Shown piece after piece: positions 1 to 8,489 of a DNA stretch of 18,721 nucleotides. A model generated the notes under the pieces. The model was not told the DNA's origin. It ran no database searches and saw nothing but the letters and a program-made list of their open reading frames with translations. Source of the DNA: Vermiphilus sp. (GTDB lineage Bacteria; Ratteibacteria; UBA8468; B48-G9; JAFGKM01). Made by a program: the position numbers and the translations under genes. The stretch spans positions 1 through 18,721 of the forward strand of contig DYKC01000008.1 of NCBI GenBank assembly GCA_020722825.1, read 5' to 3'. Position 1 is the first letter of the stretch, and the number at the start of each line of letters is the position of its first letter.

Positions 1-255
1 CAAATACACACCGCTTATCTTACACACCAAGTAGACTTTCAAAAACATCTGTTTATTGGTATCATTAGAATCAAAAGCCTGGGGCCGTGCATAGTTCAGG
101 GAAACAGTGAAACAGTCATCCGTAAAGTCAGTTTCAGCAATATGGAGATTGAAAACTCCGGAAACGACGTCATAATCTGCCGCCAATGCGAGGAAATCAA
201 ATTCAACAATGTAGAACTATCCAATAAACATGTTACGCCGTTGAACCCTGAATAG
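1..255 (+). CDS. C-terminal end of a parallel beta-helix protein, GH28-like (partial)
   Basis: The first frame is open from the window edge to a TAG stop and gives 84 residues with no start inside the window. The sequence has the rung-like periodicity of parallel beta-helix enzymes: short strands such as VSFSNMEIENSG and EEIKFNNVELSN alternate with polar turns and spaced Asn. This pattern is typical of the end of GH28 (polygalacturonase-like) and related pectate-lyase-fold proteins, which cleave or bind polysaccharides. No catalytic residues are visible because the active-site part lies upstream. The stop is only 34 bases before the beta-mannosidase start, so the two are probably co-transcribed in a carbohydrate degradation unit. 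A non-catalytic right-handed beta-helix protein is the main alternative. Confidence 0.5.
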   Translation, partial: QIHTAYLTHQVDFQKHLFIGIIRIKSLGPCIVQGNSETVIRKVSFSNMEIENSGNDVIICRQCEEIKFNNVELSNKHVTPLNPE

Positions 256-289
256 TTAATAAATGCATTTGTGCAGGAGTAAAATAAAA

Positions 290-2251
290 ATGAAAGAGAT
301 AAGTGAATTAAAAGAAAACTGGTATCTGCAGTGGACTTCCTTCAAGTTTGAAAATAAGGAATTATTTTCTGACTCAACTGATGGATGGATTAAAGCGACA
401 GTGCCGGGAGATATCCATATAGACCTTATGAATGCAGGTCTATTGCCTGACCCTTTATATGGAGATAACGCAGAATTTTACAGGTGGACCGAGGAAAAAG
501 AATTCTGGTACAAAACCACTTTTCATATTTCTGCAACCGAGCAGGGCGAAAGGGTTTTTCTCGTTTTTGAAGGGATTGATACTTTTGCAACAATCTATCT
601 AAACGGAAAAGAAATTTGTAAGAATTCAAATATGTTTGTTCCCGCTGAAAAAGATATAACCGACATCGCAAAAAAGGGAAAAAACCAGATAATTGTCAAA
701 ATCGCACCTGCTGTTTTTTCAGTTGATATGAATTCAGATACGGAAGTAAAAAATGACCCGTTCTTTATACCCCGTTTGTTTGCAAGAAAAACGCAATTTA
801 ATTACGGATGGGATATAGCGCCTCGTCTTATATCTGCCGGCATATGGAGACCTGTAAAAATTATCAAATACAGAAAAGGCAGGATCAGGGATTTCCATAT
901 TGAAACGTTGAAGATTGAAGATAATCATGCATGTCTGAAATTTGAAACTGAAATAGATCTATTTGATAAGGTTAAGAACGGTGAAATTTTGCTCAAAATA
1001 TTTGATAACGGGAAAAAAGTAGTTGAAATAAGAGAAAAGATAGCTTTTTCAAAAACAAAAGAGTCATTTAAAAAGGAATTTAAAATTGAAAATCCCAGGT
1101 TATGGTATCCGAATGTTTCAGGAAGAGTCAATTTATATGCGTATGAATTCTCCCTTAATGTTGACGGAAAAAAGATTGATGAATTAGAGGGTAAATTCGG
1201 TATAAAAAAGATTGAACTGATACAAGAACCGCAATCTGACGGAGGGACCTCCTTTTGTTTCAAAATCAACGGAGAAAAAATATTTATTAAGGGATTCAAC
1301 TGGACGCCGTTAGAGGTGTTCCCGGGAAGAATAAAAAAAATGAGATATGAGGAAATGCTAAAACTGGTAAAAGAAGCAAATGCCAATATGTTAAGGGTTT
1401 GGGGAGGGGGGTTCTATGAGGATGAAGATTTTTATAATCTATGCGATGAATATGGAATAATGGTCTGGCAGGACTTCATGTTTGCATGCGGCTGGTATCC
1501 CCAGAATAGGGAATTCTGCGAAAATGTAAAACGGGAAGGAGAATATATCGTTAGAAAATTACGGCGCCATGTTTCTCTTTCTTTGTGGTGCGGCGGAAAT
1601 GAAAATGACGAATTCAGATTTTGGAGAGTCGGCGAAGCATATAGGAGCCATACGATAGCACGAAAGATTTTGAAGCCGCTGTGCAAGAAACTGAATCCGG
1701 AAATTCCGTTTATTCCGGACAGCCCCTTTTCCCAAAAGTCAGTTAATCCAAATGAACCGTTTGAGGGAGATATCCATAGATGGGGGCACGGTAAAAGTTA
1801 TAAGGATGATTTTTATGTGAATATTAAACCCAGATTTGTGAGTGAAATAGGGCATCTTTCCGTTCCGTCAAAAAAGGTTCTTTTAACTTTTATTCCCTCC
1901 GATAAATTATGGCCGCCGTTTAATAAATACTGGTTTTATCATTCCTCGGATACATTAAGATGCGGATGCCAGTACAGAATCGGTTCGCTTTTTGATTCAA
2001 TCAAGAACAATAATTTGGAAAAACCGGAAAATATAGATGAATTCATAGAAGCAACCCAGAATCTACAGGCTGAAGCATGTAAATTCTGGATAGAGTATTA
2101 TTCAAGCATACCTGAATGCGCCGGAATTTTGTTGTGGAATGTCTCTGACTGCTGGCCGCAGATTTCAGACAGTATTATTGCGTATCCCGATGTTCCCAAG
2201 AAAGCATACTATAAAATCAAGGAAGCGTTTTCGAAAATCAAGTCCTTCTGA
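290..2251 (+). CDS. GH2 beta-mannosidase-like glycoside hydrolase, compact form
   Basis: Predicted to remove terminal beta-linked mannose (or a related sugar) from oligosaccharides. The order is an N-terminal jelly roll (about residues 5-190), an immunoglobulin-like domain (about 195-310) and a TIM barrel (about 320-650). Beta-mannosidase signatures are LRVWGGGFYEDEDFY, VWQDFMFACGWYP and LWCGGNEN. E438 in GGNEN is the expected acid/base and E519 in FVSEIGH the expected nucleophile. The barrel ends with WNVSDCWPQIS and KKAYYKIKEAF, and the protein stops there at 653 residues, while many bacterial relatives have further C-terminal beta domains and exceed 800. No signal peptide is seen, so it probably acts in the cytoplasm. 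ATG 290 is preferred over ATG 263 because CAGGAG lies about ten bases upstream of it. The family call is secure; the exact substrate is inferred. Confidence 0.88.
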   Translation: MKEISELKENWYLQWTSFKFENKELFSDSTDGWIKATVPGDIHIDLMNAGLLPDPLYGDNAEFYRWTEEKEFWYKTTFHISATEQGERVFLVFEGIDTFATIYLNGKEICKNSNMFVPAEKDITDIAKKGKNQIIVKIAPAVFSVDMNSDTEVKNDPFFIPRLFARKTQFNYGWDIAPRLISAGIWRPVKIIKYRKGRIRDFHIETLKIEDNHACLKFETEIDLFDKVKNGEILLKIFDNGKKVVEIREKIAFSKTKESFKKEFKIENPRLWYPNVSGRVNLYAYEFSLNVDGKKIDELEGKFGIKKIELIQEPQSDGGTSFCFKINGEKIFIKGFNWTPLEVFPGRIKKMRYEEMLKLVKEANANMLRVWGGGFYEDEDFYNLCDEYGIMVWQDFMFACGWYPQNREFCENVKREGEYIVRKLRRHVSLSLWCGGNENDEFRFWRVGEAYRSHTIARKILKPLCKKLNPEIPFIPDSPFSQKSVNPNEPFEGDIHRWGHGKSYKDDFYVNIKPRFVSEIGHLSVPSKKVLLTFIPSDKLWPPFNKYWFYHSSDTLRCGCQYRIGSLFDSIKNNNLEKPENIDEFIEATQNLQAEACKFWIEYYSSIPECAGILLWNVSDCWPQISDSIIAYPDVPKKAYYKIKEAFSKIKSF

Positions 2252-2353
2252 GATTTTCACGTCATTCTTGCGGCAGAAAAAAAATCACACTCTATTTAAA
2301 AGCAGGGTAAGCATCATTACATTAAAGATGATTGATACCAATTACAAATAAAT

Positions 2354-2382
2354 TTGACAAATATATTTGAATGTGTTATTAT
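2354..2382 (+). promoter_or_regulatory. Near-consensus sigma70 promoter for the LacI-led operon
   Basis: TTGACA at 2354-2359 (perfect -35), a 17-base spacer and TATTAT at 2377-2382 (five of six matches to the -10 consensus). Transcription would start near 2389, almost on top of the AAGGAGG at 2391-2397. It lies in the 165-base gap before the regulator gene and is the only strong promoter seen ahead of the following same-strand genes. Confidence 0.75.
2358..2369. promoter_or_regulatory. Candidate LacI-family operator (12-base perfect palindrome)
   Basis: CAAATATATTTG is a perfect inverted repeat that overlaps the end of the -35 box and the spacer. A dimer bound here would block RNA polymerase, so it could be the autoregulatory operator of the LacI-type protein encoded just downstream. 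It lacks the central CG common in LacI-family operators and lies in AT-rich DNA, so chance is possible. Confidence 0.35.
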
Positions 2383-2416
2383 GACTGCAAAAGGAGGACT
2401 GTAACCGGATACAATA

Positions 2417-3415
2417 ATGACTATATACGACATAGCAAAAAAAGCAGGGGTTTCTTCCGCAACGGTCTCCAGGGTCTTGAACAACGGCACTGTGAAAACC
2501 GCAACAAAAAAACGGGTATTGAGAATAATAGAGAAAGAAAATTTTGTTCCTGATAATACCGCTGTCTATCTGAAAAAGCCGCGGACAAGGAAAATAGGGT
2601 TCATAATCCCTGACATCTTAAATCCCGTTTACCCTTTGGCTGTAAAAGTTATTCACGACATATTAAGAGACCGGAAATACCAGTTAATTCTGGGAAACAC
2701 TTACGGAGAGATTAAAGAGGAAAGGAATATTCTTGACATGATGCAGAGAGAAAAGGTTGCAGGGATAATTCTTGCTACCAGTGAAGGTGAAGACGATAGT
2801 GCGTTAAACCCGCTTCTTGAAAATTTCATAAAGAGAAATGTAGTTCTCGTTTTCACGGGCAAACAGAAAAACGGGTTGCCGGTTGATTTTATTTCCATTG
2901 ACAATTTCTCCGGCATGAAAAAGGCAACTGAATACCTATTAAAAACAGGCAATAAACGAATCGGCTTTATCAGCGGAGACAAAAATTTGTGGGTAACAGA
3001 AAAGAGATTGGCAGGTTATATACAGGCATTAAAAAATAAAAACGTTGAAATCGACCCTGATATAATAATTACGGAAGGGCAGTATACCATGGAATGCGGG
3101 GAAAAATGGGGAGAGGTTCTTATCAGGAAGAAAGTGGATGCCGTAGTGTGCGGTAACGACCTTCTCGCTATCGGCGTAATCAAGACGGCAGGAAAAATGA
3201 ACATAAGAATACCTGAAGAATTAAGTGTAACAGGATTTGATGATATACCTCTGGCTTCTTTGATAAAGCATCCGCTTACTACGCTGCGTCAACCTTTTGA
3301 GGACGCGTCAAGAATTGCCTGCGAACGGTTGATTGGAAGAATTGAAGGGAGGCTGACAGAAAAGCCGGTAGATATTCTGATGGAGCCAGAATTAATTGTG
3401 AGAGAGAGCGCCTGA
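2417..3415 (+). CDS. LacI/GalR-family transcriptional regulator
   Basis: A ligand-responsive DNA-binding regulator of 332 residues, the usual length. The N-terminal helix-turn-helix (residues 2-22) reads MTIYDIAKKAGVSSATVSRV and is followed by the hinge helix region with AVYLKKPRTRKIGFIIPD. Residues about 58-330 form the periplasmic-binding-protein-like sensor, with NPVYPLAVKVI, YLLKTGNKRIGFISGD, VVCGNDLLAIGV and GFDDIPLASLIKHPLTTLRQP, all typical of the family. It is the first gene after the strong promoter and heads a long catabolic cluster, so it most likely controls that cluster and itself in response to a sugar. ATG 2417 is the only in-frame start because TAA lies at 2402. AAGGAGG ends 19 bases before it, which is unusually far. 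The effector cannot be told from sequence. Confidence 0.93.
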   Translation: MTIYDIAKKAGVSSATVSRVLNNGTVKTATKKRVLRIIEKENFVPDNTAVYLKKPRTRKIGFIIPDILNPVYPLAVKVIHDILRDRKYQLILGNTYGEIKEERNILDMMQREKVAGIILATSEGEDDSALNPLLENFIKRNVVLVFTGKQKNGLPVDFISIDNFSGMKKATEYLLKTGNKRIGFISGDKNLWVTEKRLAGYIQALKNKNVEIDPDIIITEGQYTMECGEKWGEVLIRKKVDAVVCGNDLLAIGVIKTAGKMNIRIPEELSVTGFDDIPLASLIKHPLTTLRQPFEDASRIACERLIGRIEGRLTEKPVDILMEPELIVRESA

Positions 3416-3436
3416 TAAAAGAAGGGAGAAACATAG

Positions 3437-4963
3437 ATGGAAAAGAGGGAGTATTACGACAGGGTTTACGGATGCTGGCTGGGTAAGAATATAGGCGGGA
3501 CGATAGGAGTTCCGTTTGAAGGTAATAAAGATTTCCTGACAATTCCTTTCAAGACACCTTCTGAAATGGTTGCAAATGATGACATTGATTTGCAACTTGT
3601 ATGGCTTGACATACTGAAAAGAAAAGGGATAAAAATCACAGCCGATGACCTTGCCGAAGACTGGCTGAATAGCATTACATATGCCTGGGATGAGTATGGC
3701 GTGGCAATCGCAAATCTGAAGGCAGGACTGAAACCTCCCGTGACGGGCTACTATAACAACTGGTTCTACAACTGTCTGGGAGCTCCTATCCGTAGTGAAA
3801 TCTGGGCGTGTATAGCCCCTGGAAAGCCTGAAGTTGCAGGCTGGTATGCATGGCAGGATGCCTCCGTTGACCACTGGGATGAAGGGGTCTACGGCGAGAT
3901 TTTTCTTGCCGCGATGGAAAGCGCCGCCTTCTCCAATTCTTCCGTGGCATCCATCATAGACGCCGGACTTTCCTTCCTGCCGGAGAATTCAAAGGTTTTT
4001 CAGGTAGTCAAACTGACGCTTGCTCTGCATCAACAGGGTAAATCCCTTCGGGAAACAAGAGAGTCAATCCTTGAAAAATTCGGGCATTACAACTTTACGG
4101 ACTGCGTGCAGAATATTGGTTTTATCATTGCAGGGCTTCTGTACGGCGGAGGGGACTTTATAAAAACTATAGTTTCAGCCGTCAACTGCGGGTATGATGC
4201 CGACTGCACCGGGGCAACGGCCGGAGCGATTATCGGGATAATAATGGGACGGCAAAAAATAATTAAGGAGGGACATACAGCAGGTAATGAAATTGTGCCG
4301 GGCTATGGTATAAGAAATGTAGACGTGCCTGCAACGCTGAAAGAACTGACTCAACAGTTGGTGGTCCTGGGTGACAAGGTGCAAAAGGAAAAAGAACTTC
4401 CCGAAATTCCGCGTTCTTTTTCTCTCCCCGCAGTACCTGATTTTAACCACCCGTTTTTATATCCGGTTTTACTATCAAAGACCTTCAGTTTGAATGAAAC
4501 GGAAAAAGCGGAACAGTCTGTCCTGAATGGCGATTACAAAGACTTCAAGCAGGCGGTGTTCAACAGTTCATTCTTTGATTTGAACCGGCATTTTGCAGAT
4601 AGACCTTCCGCGATATTCCTCAAGACAACAATAACATTGCCGGGAAAAAGAAAGATAAAACTTTTTCCTGCTTCCACAGACGGGATAAAGATGTGGCTTG
4701 ACGGGAAACTCATCCTTTCGCACCATCAGCATAACGGTTTTCTGCCCGCACCGCACAGGCCCGGCAGTCCTCTGGTGGAAGTGGAACCGGAAAGAGGCGA
4801 ACATGATATTCTCCTTGAGGTGATGCGCTGCCAGGAAAAATTGGAATTTGCATGGATAGTGGCGGACGAGAACAACCATCTTTTAACCGGTCTCTATAAC
4901 GAGAAGACCGTACGGGAGGTGATTAAGCAAACAAACGGGAAAAAGGAAATTGATGGAATATAA
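3437..4963 (+). CDS. ADP-ribosylglycohydrolase-family protein with C-terminal beta-sandwich module
   Basis: The N-terminal two thirds (about residues 1-285) match the ADP-ribosylglycohydrolase fold, an all-helical di-metal N-/O-glycoside hydrolase. YGCWLGKNIGGTIGVPFEG is the family opening. The two metal-binding segments are NDDIDLQ (D48, D49, D51) and GYDADCTGATAGAIIG (D254, D256). The first segment has Asn and Ile where Thr residues are usual in ADP-ribose enzymes. From about residue 375 there is an added beta-rich domain (TTITLPGKRKIKLF, DGIKMWLDGKLIL) that resembles PA14 or galactose-binding modules. In this context a sugar-glycoside substrate is more likely than ADP-ribosyl protein, but that is inference. 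GAAGGGAG lies nine bases before the start, and the gap from the regulator is 21 bases. No signal peptide is seen. Confidence 0.83.
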   Translation: MEKREYYDRVYGCWLGKNIGGTIGVPFEGNKDFLTIPFKTPSEMVANDDIDLQLVWLDILKRKGIKITADDLAEDWLNSITYAWDEYGVAIANLKAGLKPPVTGYYNNWFYNCLGAPIRSEIWACIAPGKPEVAGWYAWQDASVDHWDEGVYGEIFLAAMESAAFSNSSVASIIDAGLSFLPENSKVFQVVKLTLALHQQGKSLRETRESILEKFGHYNFTDCVQNIGFIIAGLLYGGGDFIKTIVSAVNCGYDADCTGATAGAIIGIIMGRQKIIKEGHTAGNEIVPGYGIRNVDVPATLKELTQQLVVLGDKVQKEKELPEIPRSFSLPAVPDFNHPFLYPVLLSKTFSLNETEKAEQSVLNGDYKDFKQAVFNSSFFDLNRHFADRPSAIFLKTTITLPGKRKIKLFPASTDGIKMWLDGKLILSHHQHNGFLPAPHRPGSPLVEVEPERGEHDILLEVMRCQEKLEFAWIVADENNHLLTGLYNEKTVREVIKQTNGKKEIDGI

Positions 4964-5003
4964 GTTGTCGTATAAAAACCGATAATACGAGGAGGAAATA
5001 AAA

Positions 5004-5630
5004 ATGATACGCAATGAGAAAGTGGGCTTCACGCTGATAGAGCTTTTGGTGGTGGTGGCTATCATAGCCATCCTGGCAGCGATGCTTCTTCCGGCACTGA
5101 GTCAAGCAAGGGAGAAAGCAAGGCAGGCAGTATGTATGAATAACCTGAAACAAATAGGCATTGGTTATTTTTTGTATGCGCAAGATTACGATGGATTCTA
5201 TTTTCCGGGATACACGACCATGAGTTCTCCCACTCGCTGGCCATATTACTTAATGCCGTACTGCGGGGCGGAAAAACAACAGAAACTCCCTACCTATTAT
5301 CTCCATTTCCCTAAACTTTATCTTTGTCCGTCAGATGAATACGGCAGAAAGAATTTTAATACGGGCGCTGGACAGTCTTCGGAAGGGAGTTATGCCATGA
5401 ATGCATTCGTTTCCAATTTTAACCACCGGTTGGCTTGGTATCGGCACCCATCCGAACAAGTATTTTTTTATGATTCATGGCCAGGGCATGGTTATCCCCC
5501 CAATGGAGGTCAATACCCCCTTGAACGGCACAGCGGCGGTCTTAATATTCTCTTCATGGATGGACATGTCAGTTGGTGGAGTGATGCCGGTAATTGGCAA
5601 ACTACCCGAGGTTGGCTGGTGATTCAATAA
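5004..5630 (+). CDS. Type II secretion-like pseudopilin with H-X9-DG motif
   Basis: A 208-residue prepilin-type protein. The short leader MIRNEKVG precedes FTLIELLVVVAIIAILAAM, with the prepilin peptidase site between Gly8 and Phe9 and the conserved Glu at mature position 5. The hydrophobic segment (about 9-29) is followed by an amphipathic helix, SQAREKARQAVCMNNLKQIG. The C-terminus has RHSGGLNILFMDGHVSWW, an exact H-X9-DG element that defines a large family in PVC bacteria. These proteins are expected at the inner membrane or in pseudopilus fibres. Such genes are often scattered next to glycosidase operons rather than in secretion clusters, as here between an ADP-ribosylglycohydrolase-like gene and a secreted carbohydrate protein. 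GAGGAGG lies eight bases before the ATG. Its link to the neighbours' function is unknown. Confidence 0.9.
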   Translation: MIRNEKVGFTLIELLVVVAIIAILAAMLLPALSQAREKARQAVCMNNLKQIGIGYFLYAQDYDGFYFPGYTTMSSPTRWPYYLMPYCGAEKQQKLPTYYLHFPKLYLCPSDEYGRKNFNTGAGQSSEGSYAMNAFVSNFNHRLAWYRHPSEQVFFYDSWPGHGYPPNGGQYPLERHSGGLNILFMDGHVSWWSDAGNWQTTRGWLVIQ

Positions 5631-5646
5631 GATAGGAGGGCGTAAA

Positions 5647-8469
5647 ATGAAAATGTTTAAAGGATTTGTAGGTGCGGTGTTTTTTTTCCTTCTTGTCGTT
5701 GGAGGAGCAAATGCCGCTCAACCTATTTTTTTCGATGATTTTTCCAAACCTGAATATAGCAAAACGAAATGGGATTTATCGAGCAGTCTCTCGGAAATTG
5801 TGGAAGGGCAACTAATTCTGAAAACCGCTGTGGCAGGTCAAGCTGCGGCGGCAGGTATACGAGGAAGTGAAGATTGGGCTGATTATTCAATGGAGTTTAG
5901 CCTGATGTTCCGCAAGAAGTTGCCGGACAAGGGTGGACATGCCGGAATCAGATTCCTCCACAGTAAGCAGGATTTTATTTACGTTTATCTGGTTGGCAGT
6001 GAAGAATCTATCGTCTGGATGGAATTCGGAGGTAGCAGACGTAGCGGGTGGAAGCGGGTGAATATTCAGAAGAATGTCCGGCATCAGGTAAAGGTAATAC
6101 GCCGTGGTCCGACAATTGAAATTTTTCTGGACGGCCGTAAGGAACTGGATGTTACCAATGTACCGTTTTTGAAGGGTAGCATTGAACTCTTTTCCTATCA
6201 GGTGGAGCCGGCATTTTCTGACATAAAGGTCTTTTCTCTTGAGCCGGTACAGGGGGGAGTGACAACGAAAAATTCAAATATTGTCTCCAACAGCAGTTTT
6301 GAAGCAGCCACGTGGGCGCCCAACCTGCCCGATTATTGGGGACTTCAGACGTGGGGTTTGGCCGATGAAAAATGGATTGGGCAATTGTCGGAATTATGGA
6401 ACCGGTGGAAGCGGACGACGGATAATCCGTATGACGGCAAGTATTGTATGCAAGTAGATGGAATAAAAAGATTGGCATCTACGGAAATTTGTCTCAAACC
6501 GAACAAGCAGTACGTTCTTTCCGCTTATCTGCGTAGTGATGTGGATGAATTGCCTGTTAAAATTATCTTTTACAACGACCTATTCGGTAGTATTGAGAAA
6601 GTCTTCAATGTTTCCCGCGAGTGGAAACGTTATTCTATGCCGGTAATGACAGAACGTGCCCGCGGTTTCATATCTTTCCAGTTCACCTCGGAAGGTATCC
6701 TGTGGGTGGATGCCGTACAAATGGAAGAGGGGTCGCAAGTAACAGATTATCATGCGGCGGATTCCAAGCGTCAGATTGGGAATATCATAGAGGGACCAAT
6801 TCTTTCTTCCCGGATGCGAGCGTACCGTATACACGAACAAGTTGATGTTGACGGAATGCTGAAGGAGGCTTTCTGGTTAGAAATTCCCCCTCTTTCCCTT
6901 GTACTGCCTGATGGTTCGAAACCTTCAAATCCGACGCAGGTATACGTTGCTTATGACGAGGATAACCTCTATTTGGGATTCAAATGCTTTGACAGCCAGA
7001 TAAAAAACATTTCACGTAAAATCACGGAAAGAGACGGTTTCGTGTGGAAGGATGATTCGGTGGAGATTTTTCTGGATACTTGGGGAGTGCGGGAAGATTA
7101 TTACCATCTTGGCGTCAGCGTCACCGGTGCCGTGTATGATGCTTTCAAACACGATTCCTCGCGGAATCTTGAATGGCAGGCAAAAACGGCTTTGTTTCCT
7201 GACCGATGGGAAGTGGAGATAGCCCTGCCGTTTGCGGCGTTGGAACTTTCTTCGCTCAACCGGGGTGATTGGGCAATCAACATAGGTCGGGAGAATCACA
7301 AGGCGGGCGAGTACACCAGTTGGTCGCCCACTTCGGTGTTTCACTCTACGAAAAACTTCGGGGTTCTTGAGAAATTTCCTGACGAGATAACCTGTGCATG
7401 GGTGAAAAAAAAGGGAGTTAAATCAGAAAATGCATTACCTCCCGTGGTGACGTTGAAAGTTGGAGATGTTCCATTCCTGCCCTTCGGAATTAACTGGTCA
7501 TCTTCTCTGTCATATCCGGGTGATAAAGCTTTCCTCGTTGCAAAAGAAGCCGGATTTAATGCCATGCATGTACTGTATCTTTTGAACAGGGGAGACGAAG
7601 ATAAAATTAGAGAATCGCTTAATTCGGCTTTGCGGCATGGCATAAAAGTTATCTTTTGGATAGGCGGAGTAGGCGGCGAACCGACCAATGAACATCTGGT
7701 CGTGATAAAGAAAGCAATCGAGATGTTCAAGGACCACCAGGCGATTATCGCATGGATGATTTTGGATGAGCCTCATGCAAACTATGAAAAAGTGGTTGAG
7801 GCATATGAACTGGCAAAGAAGTTGGATACGAAAAGGCCCTCATATATCAACCTGACTCCTACAGGACTTGGAATGCGGGTAGCCGGCGTAATCGGAGACG
7901 TGATTTCGGTTGATCCCTACGCTATCAACTTCGACGGGTCAACGATAAGGGATGTGGGGACCATTATTACGAAAGCACGCCGGGAAGCTGCGGGGAAACG
8001 GCCGGTATGGGCGTTTTTGCAGGGGGCGTCCAATTTCTTGCAGGTTTGGCGGGGTCCCACTCCGGAGGAACAAACTGCCCAGACTTATTTGGCACTAATC
8101 AGCGGAGCAACGGGTATTTTTTATTTCGGGAACGTTATCTTGCCGAGTAATACCTGGCAGAGAACTTTGGCTCTTGCTCGTGAAGTCAGGATTCTTTCTC
8201 CAATTCTCACGGAGGGAATAGAGAGAGAAATAAGCGGCAGCAACCCTGAAATCAAATATACCTGTCGAAAATTCGGGGACAGTTATTATCTCATCGCTGT
8301 GAATCCATACCCTGAAAAAAAAGAGACTGTTTTTGACCTGACCTCTCTCGGCAAGGATGAACCTGTGGGTGAAGATGTTTTTTCTTCAGAGTCCCGTGTA
8401 GCGGCAAAGAACAATTTGCTTAAACTCCATTTTGGCCCTTACCAGAGATACTGTTATAAAATACAATAG
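5647..8469 (+). CDS. Secreted multi-module carbohydrate-active protein (LamG-like, CBM4/9-like, CBM9-like, TIM barrel)
   Basis: A 940-residue protein with a signal peptide (KMFKGFVGAVFFFLLVVGG, probable cut after ANA near residue 23). Visible modules are: about 28-200, a LamG/DUF1080-like sandwich (FFDDFS to FSDIKVFSLE); about 211-372, a CBM4/9-like sandwich (NIVSNSSFE to ILWVDAVQMEEG); about 390-577, a CBM9-like domain (DVDGMLKEAFW, TQVYVAYDEDNLYLGFKCFD, DDSVEIFLDT); about 597-865, a glycosidase-like TIM barrel (FGINWSSS, AWMILDEPHANYE, ATGIFYFGN); and a short C-terminal beta domain. E708 in DEP fits an acid/base of clan GH-A enzymes. The later strand has WAFLQG, with Gln792 where a nucleophile Glu might be expected, so catalysis is unproven. 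It probably binds and perhaps cleaves a polysaccharide outside the cytoplasm. GGAGGG lies just upstream of the ATG. Confidence 0.78.
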   Translation: MKMFKGFVGAVFFFLLVVGGANAAQPIFFDDFSKPEYSKTKWDLSSSLSEIVEGQLILKTAVAGQAAAAGIRGSEDWADYSMEFSLMFRKKLPDKGGHAGIRFLHSKQDFIYVYLVGSEESIVWMEFGGSRRSGWKRVNIQKNVRHQVKVIRRGPTIEIFLDGRKELDVTNVPFLKGSIELFSYQVEPAFSDIKVFSLEPVQGGVTTKNSNIVSNSSFEAATWAPNLPDYWGLQTWGLADEKWIGQLSELWNRWKRTTDNPYDGKYCMQVDGIKRLASTEICLKPNKQYVLSAYLRSDVDELPVKIIFYNDLFGSIEKVFNVSREWKRYSMPVMTERARGFISFQFTSEGILWVDAVQMEEGSQVTDYHAADSKRQIGNIIEGPILSSRMRAYRIHEQVDVDGMLKEAFWLEIPPLSLVLPDGSKPSNPTQVYVAYDEDNLYLGFKCFDSQIKNISRKITERDGFVWKDDSVEIFLDTWGVREDYYHLGVSVTGAVYDAFKHDSSRNLEWQAKTALFPDRWEVEIALPFAALELSSLNRGDWAINIGRENHKAGEYTSWSPTSVFHSTKNFGVLEKFPDEITCAWVKKKGVKSENALPPVVTLKVGDVPFLPFGINWSSSLSYPGDKAFLVAKEAGFNAMHVLYLLNRGDEDKIRESLNSALRHGIKVIFWIGGVGGEPTNEHLVVIKKAIEMFKDHQAIIAWMILDEPHANYEKVVEAYELAKKLDTKRPSYINLTPTGLGMRVAGVIGDVISVDPYAINFDGSTIRDVGTIITKARREAAGKRPVWAFLQGASNFLQVWRGPTPEEQTAQTYLALISGATGIFYFGNVILPSNTWQRTLALAREVRILSPILTEGIEREISGSNPEIKYTCRKFGDSYYLIAVNPYPEKKETVFDLTSLGKDEPVGEDVFSSESRVAAKNNLLKLHFGPYQRYCYKIQ

Positions 8470-8489
8470 TAATCAACAAGGAGATATGT

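Noticed and set aside
2252..2300. Terminator after the beta-mannosidase
   Set aside because: Only a GATTTT/AAAATC pairing across a long loop is seen; no stable stem with a T-run.
3392..3874. 160-codon minus-strand frame across the start of the ARH-like gene
   Set aside because: It is antisense to strongly family-like coding sequence, with a Cys/His-rich composition typical of shadow frames.
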